DNA from: Jaminaea rosea
Taxonomy: Eukaryota > Basidiomycota > Exobasidiomycetes > Microstromatales
Direction: 5' to 3'
Assembly: GCF_003144245.1 (NCBI RefSeq)
Contig: NW_020289985.1
Coordinates: 434,001-498,000 of the forward strand
DNA: 64,000 bases
Shown: one piece after another, positions 32,398 through 43,698 of the stretch
Numbering within the stretch: the first letter of the stretch is position 1
Layout of the letters: each line of letters begins with the position of its first letter
Translations under genes and position numbers: made by a program
Notes under the pieces: generated by a model
The model's database searches: none
Told to the model about the DNA's origin: nothing
What the model saw: the letters and a program-made list of their open reading frames with translations, nothing else

Positions 32398-35247
32398 ATG
32401 TCGACCACAGCAACACCGTCAGGCCCGGCTGCGGCCGCTGCCCCATCTGGCCCGCGACGTGGAGGCTACCGCGGAGGACGTGGCCGTAATCACCACAGCT
32501 CTGGCGGCGTAGCTGTAAAGGACCCCTCCCGCCCACAGGCAGACGACACAGAAGAGGTACGCAATCTTCGCAAGAAGTACGGCTCGCAGCTTGGTCTTCT
32601 CCGAGAACTATTCGGCGACTGGACCGATGAGGATCTTCTCTTTGCCCTTCAAGAGGCAGGCGGAGAGCTCGAGTTGGCTGTCGCACGCATTACCGAGGGA
32701 CATGCTGAGCAATTCTCATCCGTCAAGTCAAAGAAGCAAGTCAAGAAGGACACGCCCGCTGCGGCCCCTGCCCTGCCCCAAATCTCAGCCAGCGACTCGT
32801 CGGCTGCCGCTAATGGCTCAATGCGTGGTGCTGGCGGTGCTGCTCGCGGCGGTCGAGGTGCTGGTGTAGCCGGCCGAGGTGGAAGGGGAGGCGCTCGAGG
32901 TGGATTCAGAGGTGGAGCAAGTGGCGGACGTGGGGGCGGCATTGCCCCTCAAGCCAATGGCCACGTTCAAGACTCTTCTGCTGCGCCTACTACTACGGCG
33001 CCCACTAGTACCGGGCCTACTTGGGCACAGGCCATCGCAAAGGCGAATGGAGGCGCAAAAACGGCTCCTGCACCTGCAGCTGACTCGTGGGACGATGAGC
33101 CAACGCCGGCTGCTGCAGCGCCTGCTCAGTCAAGCAACGTCGACGACAAAGTGACGAGCTGGGATGACGAGCCTAACATGGTTCCCGTTGCTCAAGCAGA
33201 CAAAGCCGCACCGGCTGCACCAGCAGCAGCGGCAGCGGCGGCGGCAACTCCGGCTGCACCTGCTTCGAAGCCATCGCTCCCTTCAGGATCATCCGGGAAG
33301 ACTTGGGCTCAGATTGCTCGACGTCAAGACCCTCCCAAGCCTCAACCTCCTGCGTCTGCGCAAGCGCCCATCGCTCCTGCTATGACTGCTGCTCCTGAGG
33401 CTGCCATCGAGGCTACTCCCGCAGCTGCCGCAGAGGAGGCCGTACCTGTCGTTGATGCAGTGGTCGAGGAGACTATTGTCGAAGAGACCCCAGCTGGTCC
33501 CGTAGAGACTACCATCGTTGAGACGCAGACCGTCCCCGTCAGCGAAGTTGAGGCTGCTGTGGAGGAGACTCCTGCCGCGTCCGCCGCTGCCATCGAGACG
33601 GCCCCTCAAGAGCCCGCCTCTGCGCCCGCTGCTGCGCCTACCAAGCCCGCTGCCCGCTCAGCCGCTTCTCAGCGTGCCCTTGCTCGAGCCAAGCAGGATC
33701 AAGCTGTCGTCATGGCCGGCAAGAACTCGCTCGACAACCTTGGCGTGCAGTTCGGCACTCTCAACTTCCTCGGTGGAGACGACAATGATGTGCCAGAGCC
33801 CGCAGTCCCCGCCGCTGCGATTCCCACTGGACCTGCGGCACAGCAGCAGCCTGAGGCCCCCGCCGCCGCTGCACCTGCCCCGCCTAGTGCCCCCGCCGCA
33901 TCGTACGAACAGCAAGCTCAGCAGCCTCAGCAACAGCGCTACCTCGAGGCTACTCAGCAGACGCAAGAGCCCGCTGCTCCGGCTCAGAGCTACGAGCAGC
34001 CCCAACAACAGCAGCAGCAGCAGCAGACGCCGGCACAACAGCCACAGCAGAGCGCCTACGGTGGATTCCGTTCAGATGCCTTTGGCTATGGCGGCAATTA
34101 CGGCCAGCAGCAGCAACAGGCTCCCGCTCAGCAGCAACAGCACGATCAGTCCTCCCTGTACGGCAGCTACGGCTCTCACGCTGCAAACAACGCCGGCTCC
34201 ACTGCTTCCAGCCAGACGCCCGCGCAGAGCAACCAGGGCGGATACCAGGACTACTCAATGTACGGTGGTCTGGACACCAACCGCCTCGCTTCCTTCTACG
34301 GCGGCTACGACCAGGGCTTCGGTGCTTCTCGTAGCGACGATCGCCAGGGCCAACAGTCTGCAGGCCAGCAGCAGGAGAGCCAACCTGCCGCTCAACAGCA
34401 GCAGCAGCAACCTCCGCAGGCTCACCAATACGGCCAGCACTCGCAGGCCCAGCAGCCCGCCCACCATCAGCAACACCACCACCAACAGCAGCAGCAGCCC
34501 TACCCTGCTACGCCCTACTACTACCCGCACCACTACTACATGCCCTCGCACCAGTTTGGGCACTACGGCCAGCCGCAGGGGTACGGGCAGTACGCTCTGC
34601 ACGGGTACGGACAGCCTCAGCAGCAGGCTCAGGCTCAGCAGCAGGCTCAAAAGCCGAGCACGCCCGCGTCCATTGCGTCGCCGTACGCACAGCAGGCTAC
34701 TCCGGACGCAACGAGCTACGGTTCGCAGGGAGGTTACGGACAGAGCGGTCTTGGCGGCTCCTACGGGGGTCTGCAGGACACCTATGGTGCTCAGCGCGGC
34801 GGTAGCGGCATGCCTGGCGCTCAGAGTGACTACGCAAAGATCTACGGCAACTACCTGGGAGGCGGTGCCGGTGCTCCCCAGCAGCAGCAGCAGGGCCAGC
34901 AGGCTCAGCAGCAGGCTGGAAGCCAGGGAGCCCCCACTCCTCAGCAGGCTCACCAGAAGGCGCAGGGCCAGGCGACCCCTGCTCAGCAGGCTCAAGGGCA
35001 GCAGGGTCAGGAGTACGGACGCTACGATGCTTCCAAGCAGAACGGCGGTAGCGCTGCTGGCGCCAACCCCATGGCTGGTACCCCTCGTGGGCCCGCTCAA
35101 CAGCAGCAGCCTCAGCCTCCTCAACACCCGGCGGCTGCGGCGCCTTACTACCAGCAGTACTCTGGATACGGTGGTGGAGCGCAACAGCCTAGCCAGTCCG
35201 GGTACGGCGGGTACCCGTACGGCGCGAGGGGGTACTGGGGCCAGTAA
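32398..35247 (+). CDS. DEF1: RNA polymerase II degradation factor Def1
   Basis: A single exon of 949 residues. After an RGG-type basic N-terminus, residues ~50-105 form a CUE-like ubiquitin-binding domain (VRNLRKKYGSQLGLLRELF, then WTDEDLLFALQEAGGELELA). Next come RGG/FRGG repeats, an Ala/Pro/Glu-rich section and a Gln-rich C-terminal half with (Q)n, GYGG and YGQ units. The N-terminal CUE plus very long Gln-rich tail is the hallmark of Def1, which recruits the Elongin-Cullin ligase to poly-ubiquitinate stalled RNA polymerase II. In yeast, proteasome clipping of the tail drives nuclear entry; the tail here would allow that, but no cut site can be read. CAG/CAA runs make other frames look open; those are not genes. 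Confidence 0.85.
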   Translation: MSTTATPSGPAAAAAPSGPRRGGYRGGRGRNHHSSGGVAVKDPSRPQADDTEEVRNLRKKYGSQLGLLRELFGDWTDEDLLFALQEAGGELELAVARITEGHAEQFSSVKSKKQVKKDTPAAAPALPQISASDSSAAANGSMRGAGGAARGGRGAGVAGRGGRGGARGGFRGGASGGRGGGIAPQANGHVQDSSAAPTTTAPTSTGPTWAQAIAKANGGAKTAPAPAADSWDDEPTPAAAAPAQSSNVDDKVTSWDDEPNMVPVAQADKAAPAAPAAAAAAAATPAAPASKPSLPSGSSGKTWAQIARRQDPPKPQPPASAQAPIAPAMTAAPEAAIEATPAAAAEEAVPVVDAVVEETIVEETPAGPVETTIVETQTVPVSEVEAAVEETPAASAAAIETAPQEPASAPAAAPTKPAARSAASQRALARAKQDQAVVMAGKNSLDNLGVQFGTLNFLGGDDNDVPEPAVPAAAIPTGPAAQQQPEAPAAAAPAPPSAPAASYEQQAQQPQQQRYLEATQQTQEPAAPAQSYEQPQQQQQQQQTPAQQPQQSAYGGFRSDAFGYGGNYGQQQQQAPAQQQQHDQSSLYGSYGSHAANNAGSTASSQTPAQSNQGGYQDYSMYGGLDTNRLASFYGGYDQGFGASRSDDRQGQQSAGQQQESQPAAQQQQQQPPQAHQYGQHSQAQQPAHHQQHHHQQQQQPYPATPYYYPHHYYMPSHQFGHYGQPQGYGQYALHGYGQPQQQAQAQQQAQKPSTPASIASPYAQQATPDATSYGSQGGYGQSGLGGSYGGLQDTYGAQRGGSGMPGAQSDYAKIYGNYLGGGAGAPQQQQQGQQAQQQAGSQGAPTPQQAHQKAQGQATPAQQAQGQQGQEYGRYDASKQNGGSAAGANPMAGTPRGPAQQQQPQPPQHPAAAAPYYQQYSGYGGGAQQPSQSGYGGYPYGARGYWGQ

Positions 35248-36113
35248 GTGGGCGAGAAGTCGGGAAACGAGCTTGAAGGCTAGTAATCAGTGCTTCTCTC
35301 TCGTCGACTGCTCCTTCGCTTGTGGATCTTGCCCATCTCTCCCCTCCCCACCCCTGCGTCTCTCCTCCCTTCTCGTGTGCTCTTCTCTTATTGTGTTTCA
35401 CATTCTCTCGTCCTCGTCTCTCCAACCAACGAAAGCCGTCGCGATCGGTTCTGTAACACCATCTTTCCAAGAAGCACAACTCCGACACAACCCAACTTTG
35501 TCCTCAACCATGCGATTTTGCGCCAATCACCCCTCTCTCTTCTCTATGTCCTCTGTGACACAATGCGAATATAAACAAGGAAGATGATGAGGCTGTGCCT
35601 GCGTGCGAGAGAGAGACAGAGAGAGACAGCTCAGTTGGTGGTAAGGTGAAGAAGAGGATGAGGGAGGGGGGACGAGCAAGTCATTGAAGCAGGCTGTGCT
35701 GAGTTGATGCACGGAAGATCAAGAGGAGTCGTTGGTCTGAGACCGCGACTCCACCTCGCTCGACCAACTGGACGCAGACCAGATGAGGCTGCAGCGAGCT
35801 AGCAAAGGCATCTGACGCCTCTTTCATCACGGCCTCATTGTCTTCTTCCTCGTCTGTTGGTAGAGTTATCACTCCTCTGAAAGACCTCATAAAGAGGCAG
35901 ACAGCTCCATTGGGCTGTTACCATACCTTCGACCGCGGCTCAGCGTAGTTGGAGGAAAAAGTCCTCCTGGAGTTGCGCAGCTCAGCTTCGACGACGGCAA
36001 GGTCCTTCAAAACAATCAAGGCAGCTGAGCTGATCGTCACAAGTGGTATCCTCCTCTGACAGAGCAGATTACAAGAGCGTCATCTCATCCGTCACCACCT
36101 AGCATCTATCGTC
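35248..36113. other. Intergenic: DEF1 3' flank and NIPA upstream region
   Basis: About 870 bp. CT-rich sequence follows DEF1 (35290-35420) and a GAGAGA run lies at 35608-35628. A CA-rich leader precedes the NIPA start. Nothing else recognised. Confidence 0.4.
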
Positions 36114-38949
36114 ATGAGCTCCTACGCCCATCTCGAGATCCCATCTGTGGGGTCAGCCTCTTGGCCCTCGTCCTTCTTCTCATCATCATCCATCGTAAAC
36201 ACCAATGTCTCCTCACTACTGCAACAAAAAGCGCTTCTAGGCGCTCTGATCTGCATCGGAGCCAACACGCTCGTATCGCTGGCGCTCAATGTCCAGAAGA
36301 AGGCGCATCAGCAGGCTGAGCAGCAGAGCAGCGAAGAGGGTGAGGGAGGTCAGCAGGAGGAGCGGCGGCAGGGCCGAGGGGATGGTGAGGCTGAGCGACT
36401 TGCACAGCAAGAGAGGACAGACTACGGCTCAACAGGTATGCGTAGCAGCAGCGGCAATAGCAACAGCAAGAAGAAGCCATCTCGCCCTCCCATGCCAAAT
36501 GGATCCCCTATCGAGGAGGACGAAACTGGCCCCTACTCGATCGACGACTCCTCCGCCTCCGGCCCCTCTCATCAACGTACACCGTCAGGCAACGGCGGTC
36601 CGAACGCAAAGTTCCTCCGCTCTCGTCTCTGGTGGCTGGGTCTGCTCCTCATGACTTTGGGCGAAGCAGGCAACTTCATCTCCTACGGATTCGCCCCTGC
36701 CTCCCTCGTTGCGCCGCTCGGGTCTGTCGCCTTGCTCGCAAACGTCTTCATTGCGCCTGTGATGCTCAAGGAGCGCTTCGCCACTAGCGACGTGCTGGGA
36801 GTCCTTCTTGCTAGTGCGGGAGCTGCAGGGGTAGTGGCCAGTGCGGCCACTGATGGTGGGGGCGGCGGGGAGTTGGATGGGACCCCGGATGCTCTTTGGG
36901 GCGCAATGACGCAGTTGGTCTTTGAGGTCTATGCGGCAGTCATGGCTGTTCTCGGCGTCTTGCTATTGTGGATGAGCAGCACGAGCCTCGGAGACAGGTA
37001 CATTCTAGTCGACGTAGGGGCTTGTGCCGTCTTTGGCGGCTTCACCGTCCTGTCCACAAAGGGCGTCTCGAGCCTCATCTCGCACGCTGCAGGAGGTGGT
37101 GATATCGGTGAAGTGCTCCGCTCTCCTATCACGTATGGACTCCTTGTGGTACTGGTGGGGACGGCCCTCACGCAGATCGCTATGCTCAATCGGGCTCTGC
37201 AGCGATTTGATGCTCGTTCCGGTGAGTACGCAGCGAGCAATCGCAAAGTAGCAGTACAGCCAAGCTGACCTTTCTCCTTGTTCGTCTGCGCCGACAGTCA
37301 TCCCCTCGCAGTTCGTCTTCTTCACCATATCCGCCATCTCGGGCTCCGCGGTCCTCTTCCGCGACTTCGAGCGAGCGAGCGTCGGTCGCGTGCTCGGCTT
37401 CGTAGCTGGCTGCCTCACGACTTTCGGCGGCGTCTACGTGCTCACGAGGCGCAAGGACGAGGAGGGAGGTGGTGTTGATGAGAGCAGCGAAGGAAGCTCG
37501 TCAGGACGAAGCGGCAAGAAGGCGGGAAGGCAAGGAAGACATAGAGTGTCTGCTTCTGCTTCATCTGGCCTGGTGATCGTGGACGAGGAGAGACAGGCAC
37601 TCCTTCCCGTCACGCCGACCAAAAGCAAGGACCCTAGATCGCCGCCGTCTGGCCCGATCCCAGAAATGTCGTCCGGCTCGACGGCAGCAGCAACCAGATC
37701 TCACAGCCTGGCCTCCTCCAGCGCAGCGACCAGCGCAGCAACGCCTCGCCCGGTCCTGTCGAGCACGCGCAGCGGGAAGACGCCGCGCCTGTCCTTTGTG
37801 GGCGGAGGTGCTGCATTGGGCGGAGGTGGTTATCTCCTCTTAGCGTCGCCCAACTCGTCACGAGGAGCCGGGGGCGCTCTAGCGGGAGCCGGTCAGGCTC
37901 AGCTGAGGAACCGTGTCGTAACGGGTCCTACTTCATACGAGACCTCGCCTGCCGCAGCGAAGGGCAGAGCGGGAGCGGTGAGGGGAAGCAAGAGTGCTGA
38001 CACCTGGCTACCTAGGAAGTCAGACGAGCAAAGCTCAGGCCGAGATCAAGGGCAAGGTGGCCAAACAGGCGCGAGCAGCTCCACACGCCCAAGTGCACCA
38101 CGCACCATCTCCTCTTCACCAGAGCGCATTACAGATGAGGAGCAGGCGCGGAGACGCCGCGCAGAACGAGACGAGCGTGAGGTCAGCATGCCGGCCATGC
38201 CTCTCAACTTGCCGACCAACTTCGGCTCGACGAACAATAGCGCTACACCTCCCGCCGCAGGAGGGACAGAGGGCTCCTTCCGCTCGCAGCTGTCTGGCTT
38301 CAGGTGGGCGCAAGGGGCGAATGACGACTCAAGAGCAAGTGCGCAGCAGTCTTCGACAGGCGGCTCGTCTCTCCTGCCTTCTTGGATGTCCAACCGTGCC
38401 AGCAGCTCAGCCTCACCATCCTCGAATGCCGGACCACCAGGCGCCGGAGCCTCCTCCTGGCTCTCCTCTTACGTCCCGCTCCGATCCAACTCGCGACCAG
38501 ACAGCGAAGAGGCTCTTCTCTCCCTCTCTCACTGGGAGAGACTTCTTTCCTTCCTAGCCTGCCTCGCTGGATCAGGAGTGTGCTTCCTCTTCTCCTTCCT
38601 CTTCCTCCTCAGCCCTCTGCCCAAGTTGCGCAAATTCGCCCTCAGCTTCAGCCTGGGTAGCATGCTATTCATGGTCGGCTTCGCGGTGCTGGTTGGGCCG
38701 CTCAATCATCTCCGGCATATGTGCTCCGAGGAGAGATTGCCGTTCAGTGTGGCGTATGTGGGGAGCTTGGCATTGACTTTGTATTTTGCGCTGGGACCGA
38801 GGGTCACGCTACCCACATTGGGAGCGGGCATTGTGCAGGTAGGGGCACTGCTGGCTTACTTGGCCGCGTACTTCCCGGGCGGGACTACGACGCTGCGCTA
38901 CGCGGGACAATGGGCTGCGAGAGGAGCGGCGGGGTGGTTGCCATTGTGA
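36114..38949 (+). CDS. NIPA-type Mg2+ transporter fused in frame to an Sft2 domain
   Basis: Exons 36114-37221 and 37298-38949 (76-bp intron) form one open frame of 919 residues. Residues ~40-425 are a NIPA/DUF803 transporter with about nine spans. TM1 (ALLGALICIGANTLVSLALN) is followed by an unusually long ~110-residue disordered loop, then GEAGNFISYGFAPASLVAPL and LANVFIAPVMLKERF; the splice restores ARS-VIPSQFVFFTIS. A ~240-residue disordered linker leads to a full Sft2 domain: FRSQLSGFRWAQ (~696), then HWERLLSFLACL, four spans, EERLPFSVAYVGSLALTLYF and YFPGGTTTLRYAGQW. Sft2 is a Golgi/endosome membrane protein and NIPA a Mg2+ transporter. No stop separates them. An internal in-frame ATG at 38188 (A at -3) could start a separate SFT2 transcript, so fusion versus two genes is open. 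Confidence 0.75.
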
Positions 38950-39289
38950 GTCCGGTGTGATTCAGTGTGTCCGATCCAATGTCTATAGGAAATGCCATGG
39001 ACTTCGCTCTCAGCCAGTCTCCACGAGCCCCACTCTCGTTGTCGTACAATCAAACGGTCGTCCTTTTGCGCATCACAAGGTTCACATTGCTAGTTCGCGT
39101 CACAAAATGGTGAAGCTGATCAAGAGTCTGCCGCATCGTCGAACGTCGTAAAGAGAATCATTGACTAGTGGTACAATAGAGGTGAAGAGAAGAAGGTACG
39201 GTTCGCGTTCGTGTGTATGCGATGCTACTTCTGCTTTCGGAGACTCGCCGTGTCGAGCCCTGGTTTCTGAGCTCTGGGCTCCCGTTCCT
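38950..39289. other. Convergent 3' ends of NIPA-Sft2 and the zinc-finger gene
   Basis: About 340 bp between facing stop codons, presumably both 3' UTRs. No RNA gene seen. Confidence 0.4.
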
Positions 39290-41938
39290 TTACATGGTGG
39301 CCTGGTAGGGAGACGTCGTCATGCCCGAAGGTCCCGAAGTCGTAAAGGCATTGGAGGGCGAAGCATTGGCGCTAGCACTCTGCGTCAGGACGGGCCGGCC
39401 GCCCTGTTGCTGATAGTCGTGGTGCCCTTGAAAGGGACTGCCGCCGAGTTGCTGGTGCTGCTGAGGGCTTGAGAAGTGGCCATGCTGGTGCTGATGATAA
39501 GCCTCGCTACCGTTGTGGCTGTGCCCGCCTTGCTTGGTGAGGGAGATAGGCCCACCGAGGACATCCTCATCAACTCCCACGCCTCCGGCAGGAATGGAGA
39601 TTGTCGAGCTGCGCCTCTTCCCGTTGCCCGCAGCAGCCGCAGCCTTCATGGCCGCTGCTGCCGCATGAGCTGCAGCTGCGTGCGGGTCATGCCTAAGGTC
39701 GATGGGTTGACCGCCCTCGCCTTGCCCGCCAAAGTGCTGCTGGTGGTGCTGCTGGCTGGATGTAAGTGCCATGAGGTGCTCAGAGGCCCTCGCGAGGCCA
39801 TTGACGCGGAAGTGGGTCTTCAAGTGCTGAGCCAAATTGTCTGTACGGCCAAAGTACTTGCCGCATCCCTCCATCGGACACTTGTGGGGTCGCTCCTGCG
39901 TATGCGTGCGGTTGTGCCTCTTGAGGTGCTCCATACGCTTGAATCGCTTACCACAGTGGCAGACGTGCACCTTGTCCGCCGAGCTGACGACGAGCGGCGG
40001 GGGAGCTCCAGACGATGAACGACCACCGGACTTCTTTGGCGTGTTGCCCAGGTAGCCCGCAGTGCCTCCCGGCGTAACAGAGCCGGCCTTCTTGAGGGAC
40101 TTGGGAGGCGCGCCGAGTGGAGAGTTGAGGTAGTCATAGCTGCTCGCAGAGGCGTCGGACCCCGAATGACGATGGCGCGATGGGGTCTGGAGGGGCGTGC
40201 CGTCGTGCAGGGTCAACGGGGCGATGCTAGGCGGGGACATCATGTTGTTGAGGGCGCCAGCGCTCCTCGACTGTGCCATGCTTGTTGACGAGTAGAACGA
40301 GTCACCTCCAGGGCTGTGGAAACCCGGAGCCGTCACGTCTCCCGGGGTGGAGGGAATGCTCGACACCCAAGAGACGGCAGAGTCTGGCGGGCAGTCGGAG
40401 GGGGTGCTGGGCATCGAGGCTTCCCCATTGCGATGCTGGTGCTGGTTGGCGCTGTTGACCGAGATGGGCGTGAGGGAGGGTGCCGATTGCATGCGCGTCA
40501 TGCCCGGATGTTGGACTCGGCGGTGGAAGAGGCTCAGGTTGCCTCCGTCGTAGTCGGTGCCAGGCATACCGGACTTGTCGGGCGAGGAACCATCCTTCTT
40601 GGACCACATACGGTCGAGGGGCTCGCCGAAGGACGCCGCGTGACCGTCGCTGCCAGTCAGTTCGCCACCTCCCAAGCTACCAGAACGCGTCGAGGCAGGG
40701 GTAAACGGCGAGGTATTACTGCCGTTGGCGCTGATCTGACGCCTCATCGACGAGGTACCATCGTCTGGTGTCGTCGATCCGCTCGAGAAGGAAGAGCTGG
40801 GCGTGGAGAGTTGCTGCTGATGACGAGGGGTGAAGGGCGTGGCAGGGCTGATGTTCGGTCGAGGGCCGCTGAAAGTGCTTGACGATGATGCCAAGGGCGT
40901 AGGCTCCTCACTGGCATCTACGATGCGCTGCTGCGGGCTGGTACGCCTCTTGTTGCTGTCGTTGGCCGTACTGTCGAACATGCCGCGCTTGGCAAGGTTC
41001 ATGGCCGGGTTGCTGCGTTGAGTTGATGACGGGGGTCCCATGTCGCCAGAGCCACGGTGGCCAGCGCCAGCCCTGAGAGCTCCCTCTTGCGAGAGAGAAA
41101 GGAGCGTGGCGTGGTTGTTGGCGTCAAAGGGTGACAGAGTGAGGCCGGCCAAAGGACGCGACGGTGTGTCCGGGCTGCCCGCCTGGGCGAAGGACAGGTG
41201 CGTGGCGGGAGAATGACGCGTCGACTTGGGAGACTGACCGAGGCTGAAGTCGTGTCGTGATGGATGCTGCGTGCCGGCGTGGTAGGACTCGCCGCTGATG
41301 CTGCCGTTTCTGAATGCCAGTCCGGGGTTACCGTGGCTGTCGAAGTGGTGCATCGAGTCGCCAAGAGCACCGAAGCTGGACATGGCGAATGGCTGGTGTT
41401 GCTGCTGCTGCTGCTGCTTGCGTGGCGCCGTAGCGTTCCAGTCGCCGCCGGTTGGGTTGCTGTTGCTGTTGTGTCGGTCGAGCTCGCCCGATGCTGATTG
41501 CGAGTGCGTCATCGACGGCGCCGAGGGTGCTTGCGGCGACAGATTGAGGAAGTTGTCGTCGAGGAGGCCCAGCGAGTTGCGTCCAAAGAGGTAAGACTGC
41601 TGGAGCTCAGATGATATGGAGCCGTTCCTGCCTCCCTGCGGTGAGGTGAAGAAGCTGAAATCGGCATCGAGTCCATCTCCAAAGCTGGGCAGACGGAGGT
41701 GTGCACCAGTCTGTGACGGCTGTGTTGGTGAGCGTGCACGAGGTTTACGCTCCCTGGTCTCGACGGGTGACGAGGGCTTGCTGCTGGTGCTAGTGCTGGT
41801 GCTGGCGGTATTACTGCCATCATGCCACGAAGCCTCTAATCTGCTCAGAGTGCCTGGCGACAGGGGCTCATTCTTGCCGCTGCCATTGCGACTCGATCCG
41901 TCCTCGAAGTTGAACGGAGCGTCGAGAAAGTTGTCCAT
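39290..41938 (-). CDS. C2H2 zinc-finger transcription factor
   Basis: A single exon of 882 residues starting MDNFLDAPFNFEDGSS. Two C2H2 fingers lie at about residues 655-710: CHCGKRFKRMEHLKRHNRTH, a TQERP linker, then CPMEGCGKYFGRTDNLAQHLKTH. The pattern (RMEHLKRH / RTDNLAQH) resembles the stress-type Msn2/Com2 finger pair of fungi, predicted to bind an AGGGG-like site, though orthology cannot be claimed. The rest is disordered and rich in Ser, Pro, Gln and His, with Gln, Ala and His tracts, as in activation domains. The upstream gap is long, which fits a regulated gene. Confidence 0.85.
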   Translation of the reverse strand: MDNFLDAPFNFEDGSSRNGSGKNEPLSPGTLSRLEASWHDGSNTASTSTSTSSKPSSPVETRERKPRARSPTQPSQTGAHLRLPSFGDGLDADFSFFTSPQGGRNGSISSELQQSYLFGRNSLGLLDDNFLNLSPQAPSAPSMTHSQSASGELDRHNSNSNPTGGDWNATAPRKQQQQQQHQPFAMSSFGALGDSMHHFDSHGNPGLAFRNGSISGESYHAGTQHPSRHDFSLGQSPKSTRHSPATHLSFAQAGSPDTPSRPLAGLTLSPFDANNHATLLSLSQEGALRAGAGHRGSGDMGPPSSTQRSNPAMNLAKRGMFDSTANDSNKRRTSPQQRIVDASEEPTPLASSSSTFSGPRPNISPATPFTPRHQQQLSTPSSSFSSGSTTPDDGTSSMRRQISANGSNTSPFTPASTRSGSLGGGELTGSDGHAASFGEPLDRMWSKKDGSSPDKSGMPGTDYDGGNLSLFHRRVQHPGMTRMQSAPSLTPISVNSANQHQHRNGEASMPSTPSDCPPDSAVSWVSSIPSTPGDVTAPGFHSPGGDSFYSSTSMAQSRSAGALNNMMSPPSIAPLTLHDGTPLQTPSRHRHSGSDASASSYDYLNSPLGAPPKSLKKAGSVTPGGTAGYLGNTPKKSGGRSSSGAPPPLVVSSADKVHVCHCGKRFKRMEHLKRHNRTHTQERPHKCPMEGCGKYFGRTDNLAQHLKTHFRVNGLARASEHLMALTSSQQHHQQHFGGQGEGGQPIDLRHDPHAAAAHAAAAAMKAAAAAGNGKRRSSTISIPAGGVGVDEDVLGGPISLTKQGGHSHNGSEAYHQHQHGHFSSPQQHQQLGGSPFQGHHDYQQQGGRPVLTQSASANASPSNAFTTSGPSGMTTSPYQATM

Positions 41939-43698
41939 CCCGAACGTTTGATCGAGGTGGTGGTGATATGGAAGAGGGGGTAGGGGAAAGGGGATGCGAG
42001 GAGCTAGCTACCAAACAATGCAAAAAGGGGGGAACACGGAGGGGAGGAGTGTCGATCGCCTCGAGGGTCGTCCAAGCTTTAAAGGCCTGGGTGACGAGTT
42101 GGCACGACGGCGGCGTATGGGCGAGCGGGTGGTCCGTGGGGGGGAGAGGGAGGGAAGGAGGGGTTGATCGACCCAAGGCAAGGGAGTGTTTGTCGTCCTT
42201 GGCTAGCGGGTCGTCGGATGTTGGTTGAATGCGTAACTCTGTTCGCTCTCTGCAGCTGTGACCGATTCTCGGGTCCCAAGAGCAAGAGGAAGAGATATCG
42301 GGATAGCAACTTCGTACGGAGCTTATTCTGGCGGAGGGGATGGGAGACAAAGAAGGGGGTACCAAAATGCGCAGGCAGTGTCAGCGTCACAGCGTATGAT
42401 CACAGGCAGCAGTGTCAGCTAATGAGCTCCGCCTGTGGGCAGGTCGGTGGGAATGATGCAGCATTTCCCTCAACCAACGTACCTGAGAGTGGGCTCGGCT
42501 TCGTCGAGGCGAGAGCAAGGAGGTCGCGGCGGCAGAGGGCAGGTGCTACGCTGTAGTAGCCTACCGGTTGCAATGGGCGACTGTGGCCGACGACGGAGGG
42601 GACCGTGTGACGACGATGATGGAACGGTAAGGCGGGCGAGCTGCGTGCGCCAACGAACTTCGGCGAATTAGCGCAGAGGGTCCTTACTCCTCGGCGCAGT
42701 TAGGTGGTGCGTGGTGGGAAACCAGATGAGATGGTGGGGATCTCACCGAAGCAGCGCCGTTTCGTTCGACGAGTCGATAAGGGCAAGTTGGAGGACGCGA
42801 GATGCGGCGGCACGGGCGGTGGTCAAGCCGGCAGCGTATACGGCAGCAGCGGATCGTCAAGTACGATTCTGCCTGATTTCCCGTGTTGAAAGGGGGGTCG
42901 AGGTGATGAGAAGGAGCTGCTGCTTCTCGGTTGGAGGTTGGTGGACGAGATGAGGAGCAAGACGAGGAGGAGGACGGGACGCGTTGGCTGGGCGTCGTCT
43001 CCTTCGATGTAAGGGATCTGCGGCGGGGCGAGCTCGCGTGGATTGACGCACAGCAAGGCTTCAAGTCGTGGACGAGGGCGGCGCCAGAGGACGGCGGGGT
43101 TTGCCAGATCGCACAGGTGAGGATGTTGGCGAGGTGGGCAAAGGGGTTTTGGTGTAATTGGAGCGTGAGGTGATGTCCGAGTGCGTCCTCTGACAGACCA
43201 GTAGTCTAATTGGGAGCGACACGCAAGGGGGACTTTGGAATGTCGAGCTGCGACGACGACTGACGAAAGCGATGCGAGGCAAAGGGATGGGAAGACGGCC
43301 AAGATGCGAGCTCACAGGTGCAGGAAGAGTCGAAAATGAAGCTGGTTAAGCCAGGCCCGGTCATGCCTGGTCCGCGGCTCTCGTCCCAGTTTCCCCTCGT
43401 CTCGTCTCGTCTCGTCTCATCCGGTCAGTAGGGTTTGACGGCGTGCGAGAGTGCGTCTGCGAGTGTGCGAAACCTTGGTCTAAGCGTCGTCGAGCGTCCG
43501 TCAAAGGCTTTTGCTCCGTCGGCGCTGCTCGCGGCGGCCGTGAATATGCTTCCTGCTGCGTTAGATACGACGTCCCTTGGGAGCGCCCGGCGAGCTACAA
43601 CCGGTTCGCAGAGCAACAAGACACGGGATCGCTTGATCCTGACCGAATGGCAACCCGAAGTCAATCTCTTCTCTGGTTGCCCTCTCGAGCCCGACCCA
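41939..43698. other. Long upstream region of the zinc-finger gene
   Basis: About 1.76 kb with no recognisable gene. A CGTCT unit is repeated about four times at 43395-43418. Several overlapping frames are open on both strands, a by-product of GC-rich sequence. Promoter elements are not identifiable by eye. Confidence 0.35.

Noticed and set aside
33518-35587. Second gene overlapping DEF1 in another frame
   Set aside because: Product is Ser/Arg/Leu-rich noise from CAG/GCT repeats; the DEF1 frame explains the sequence.
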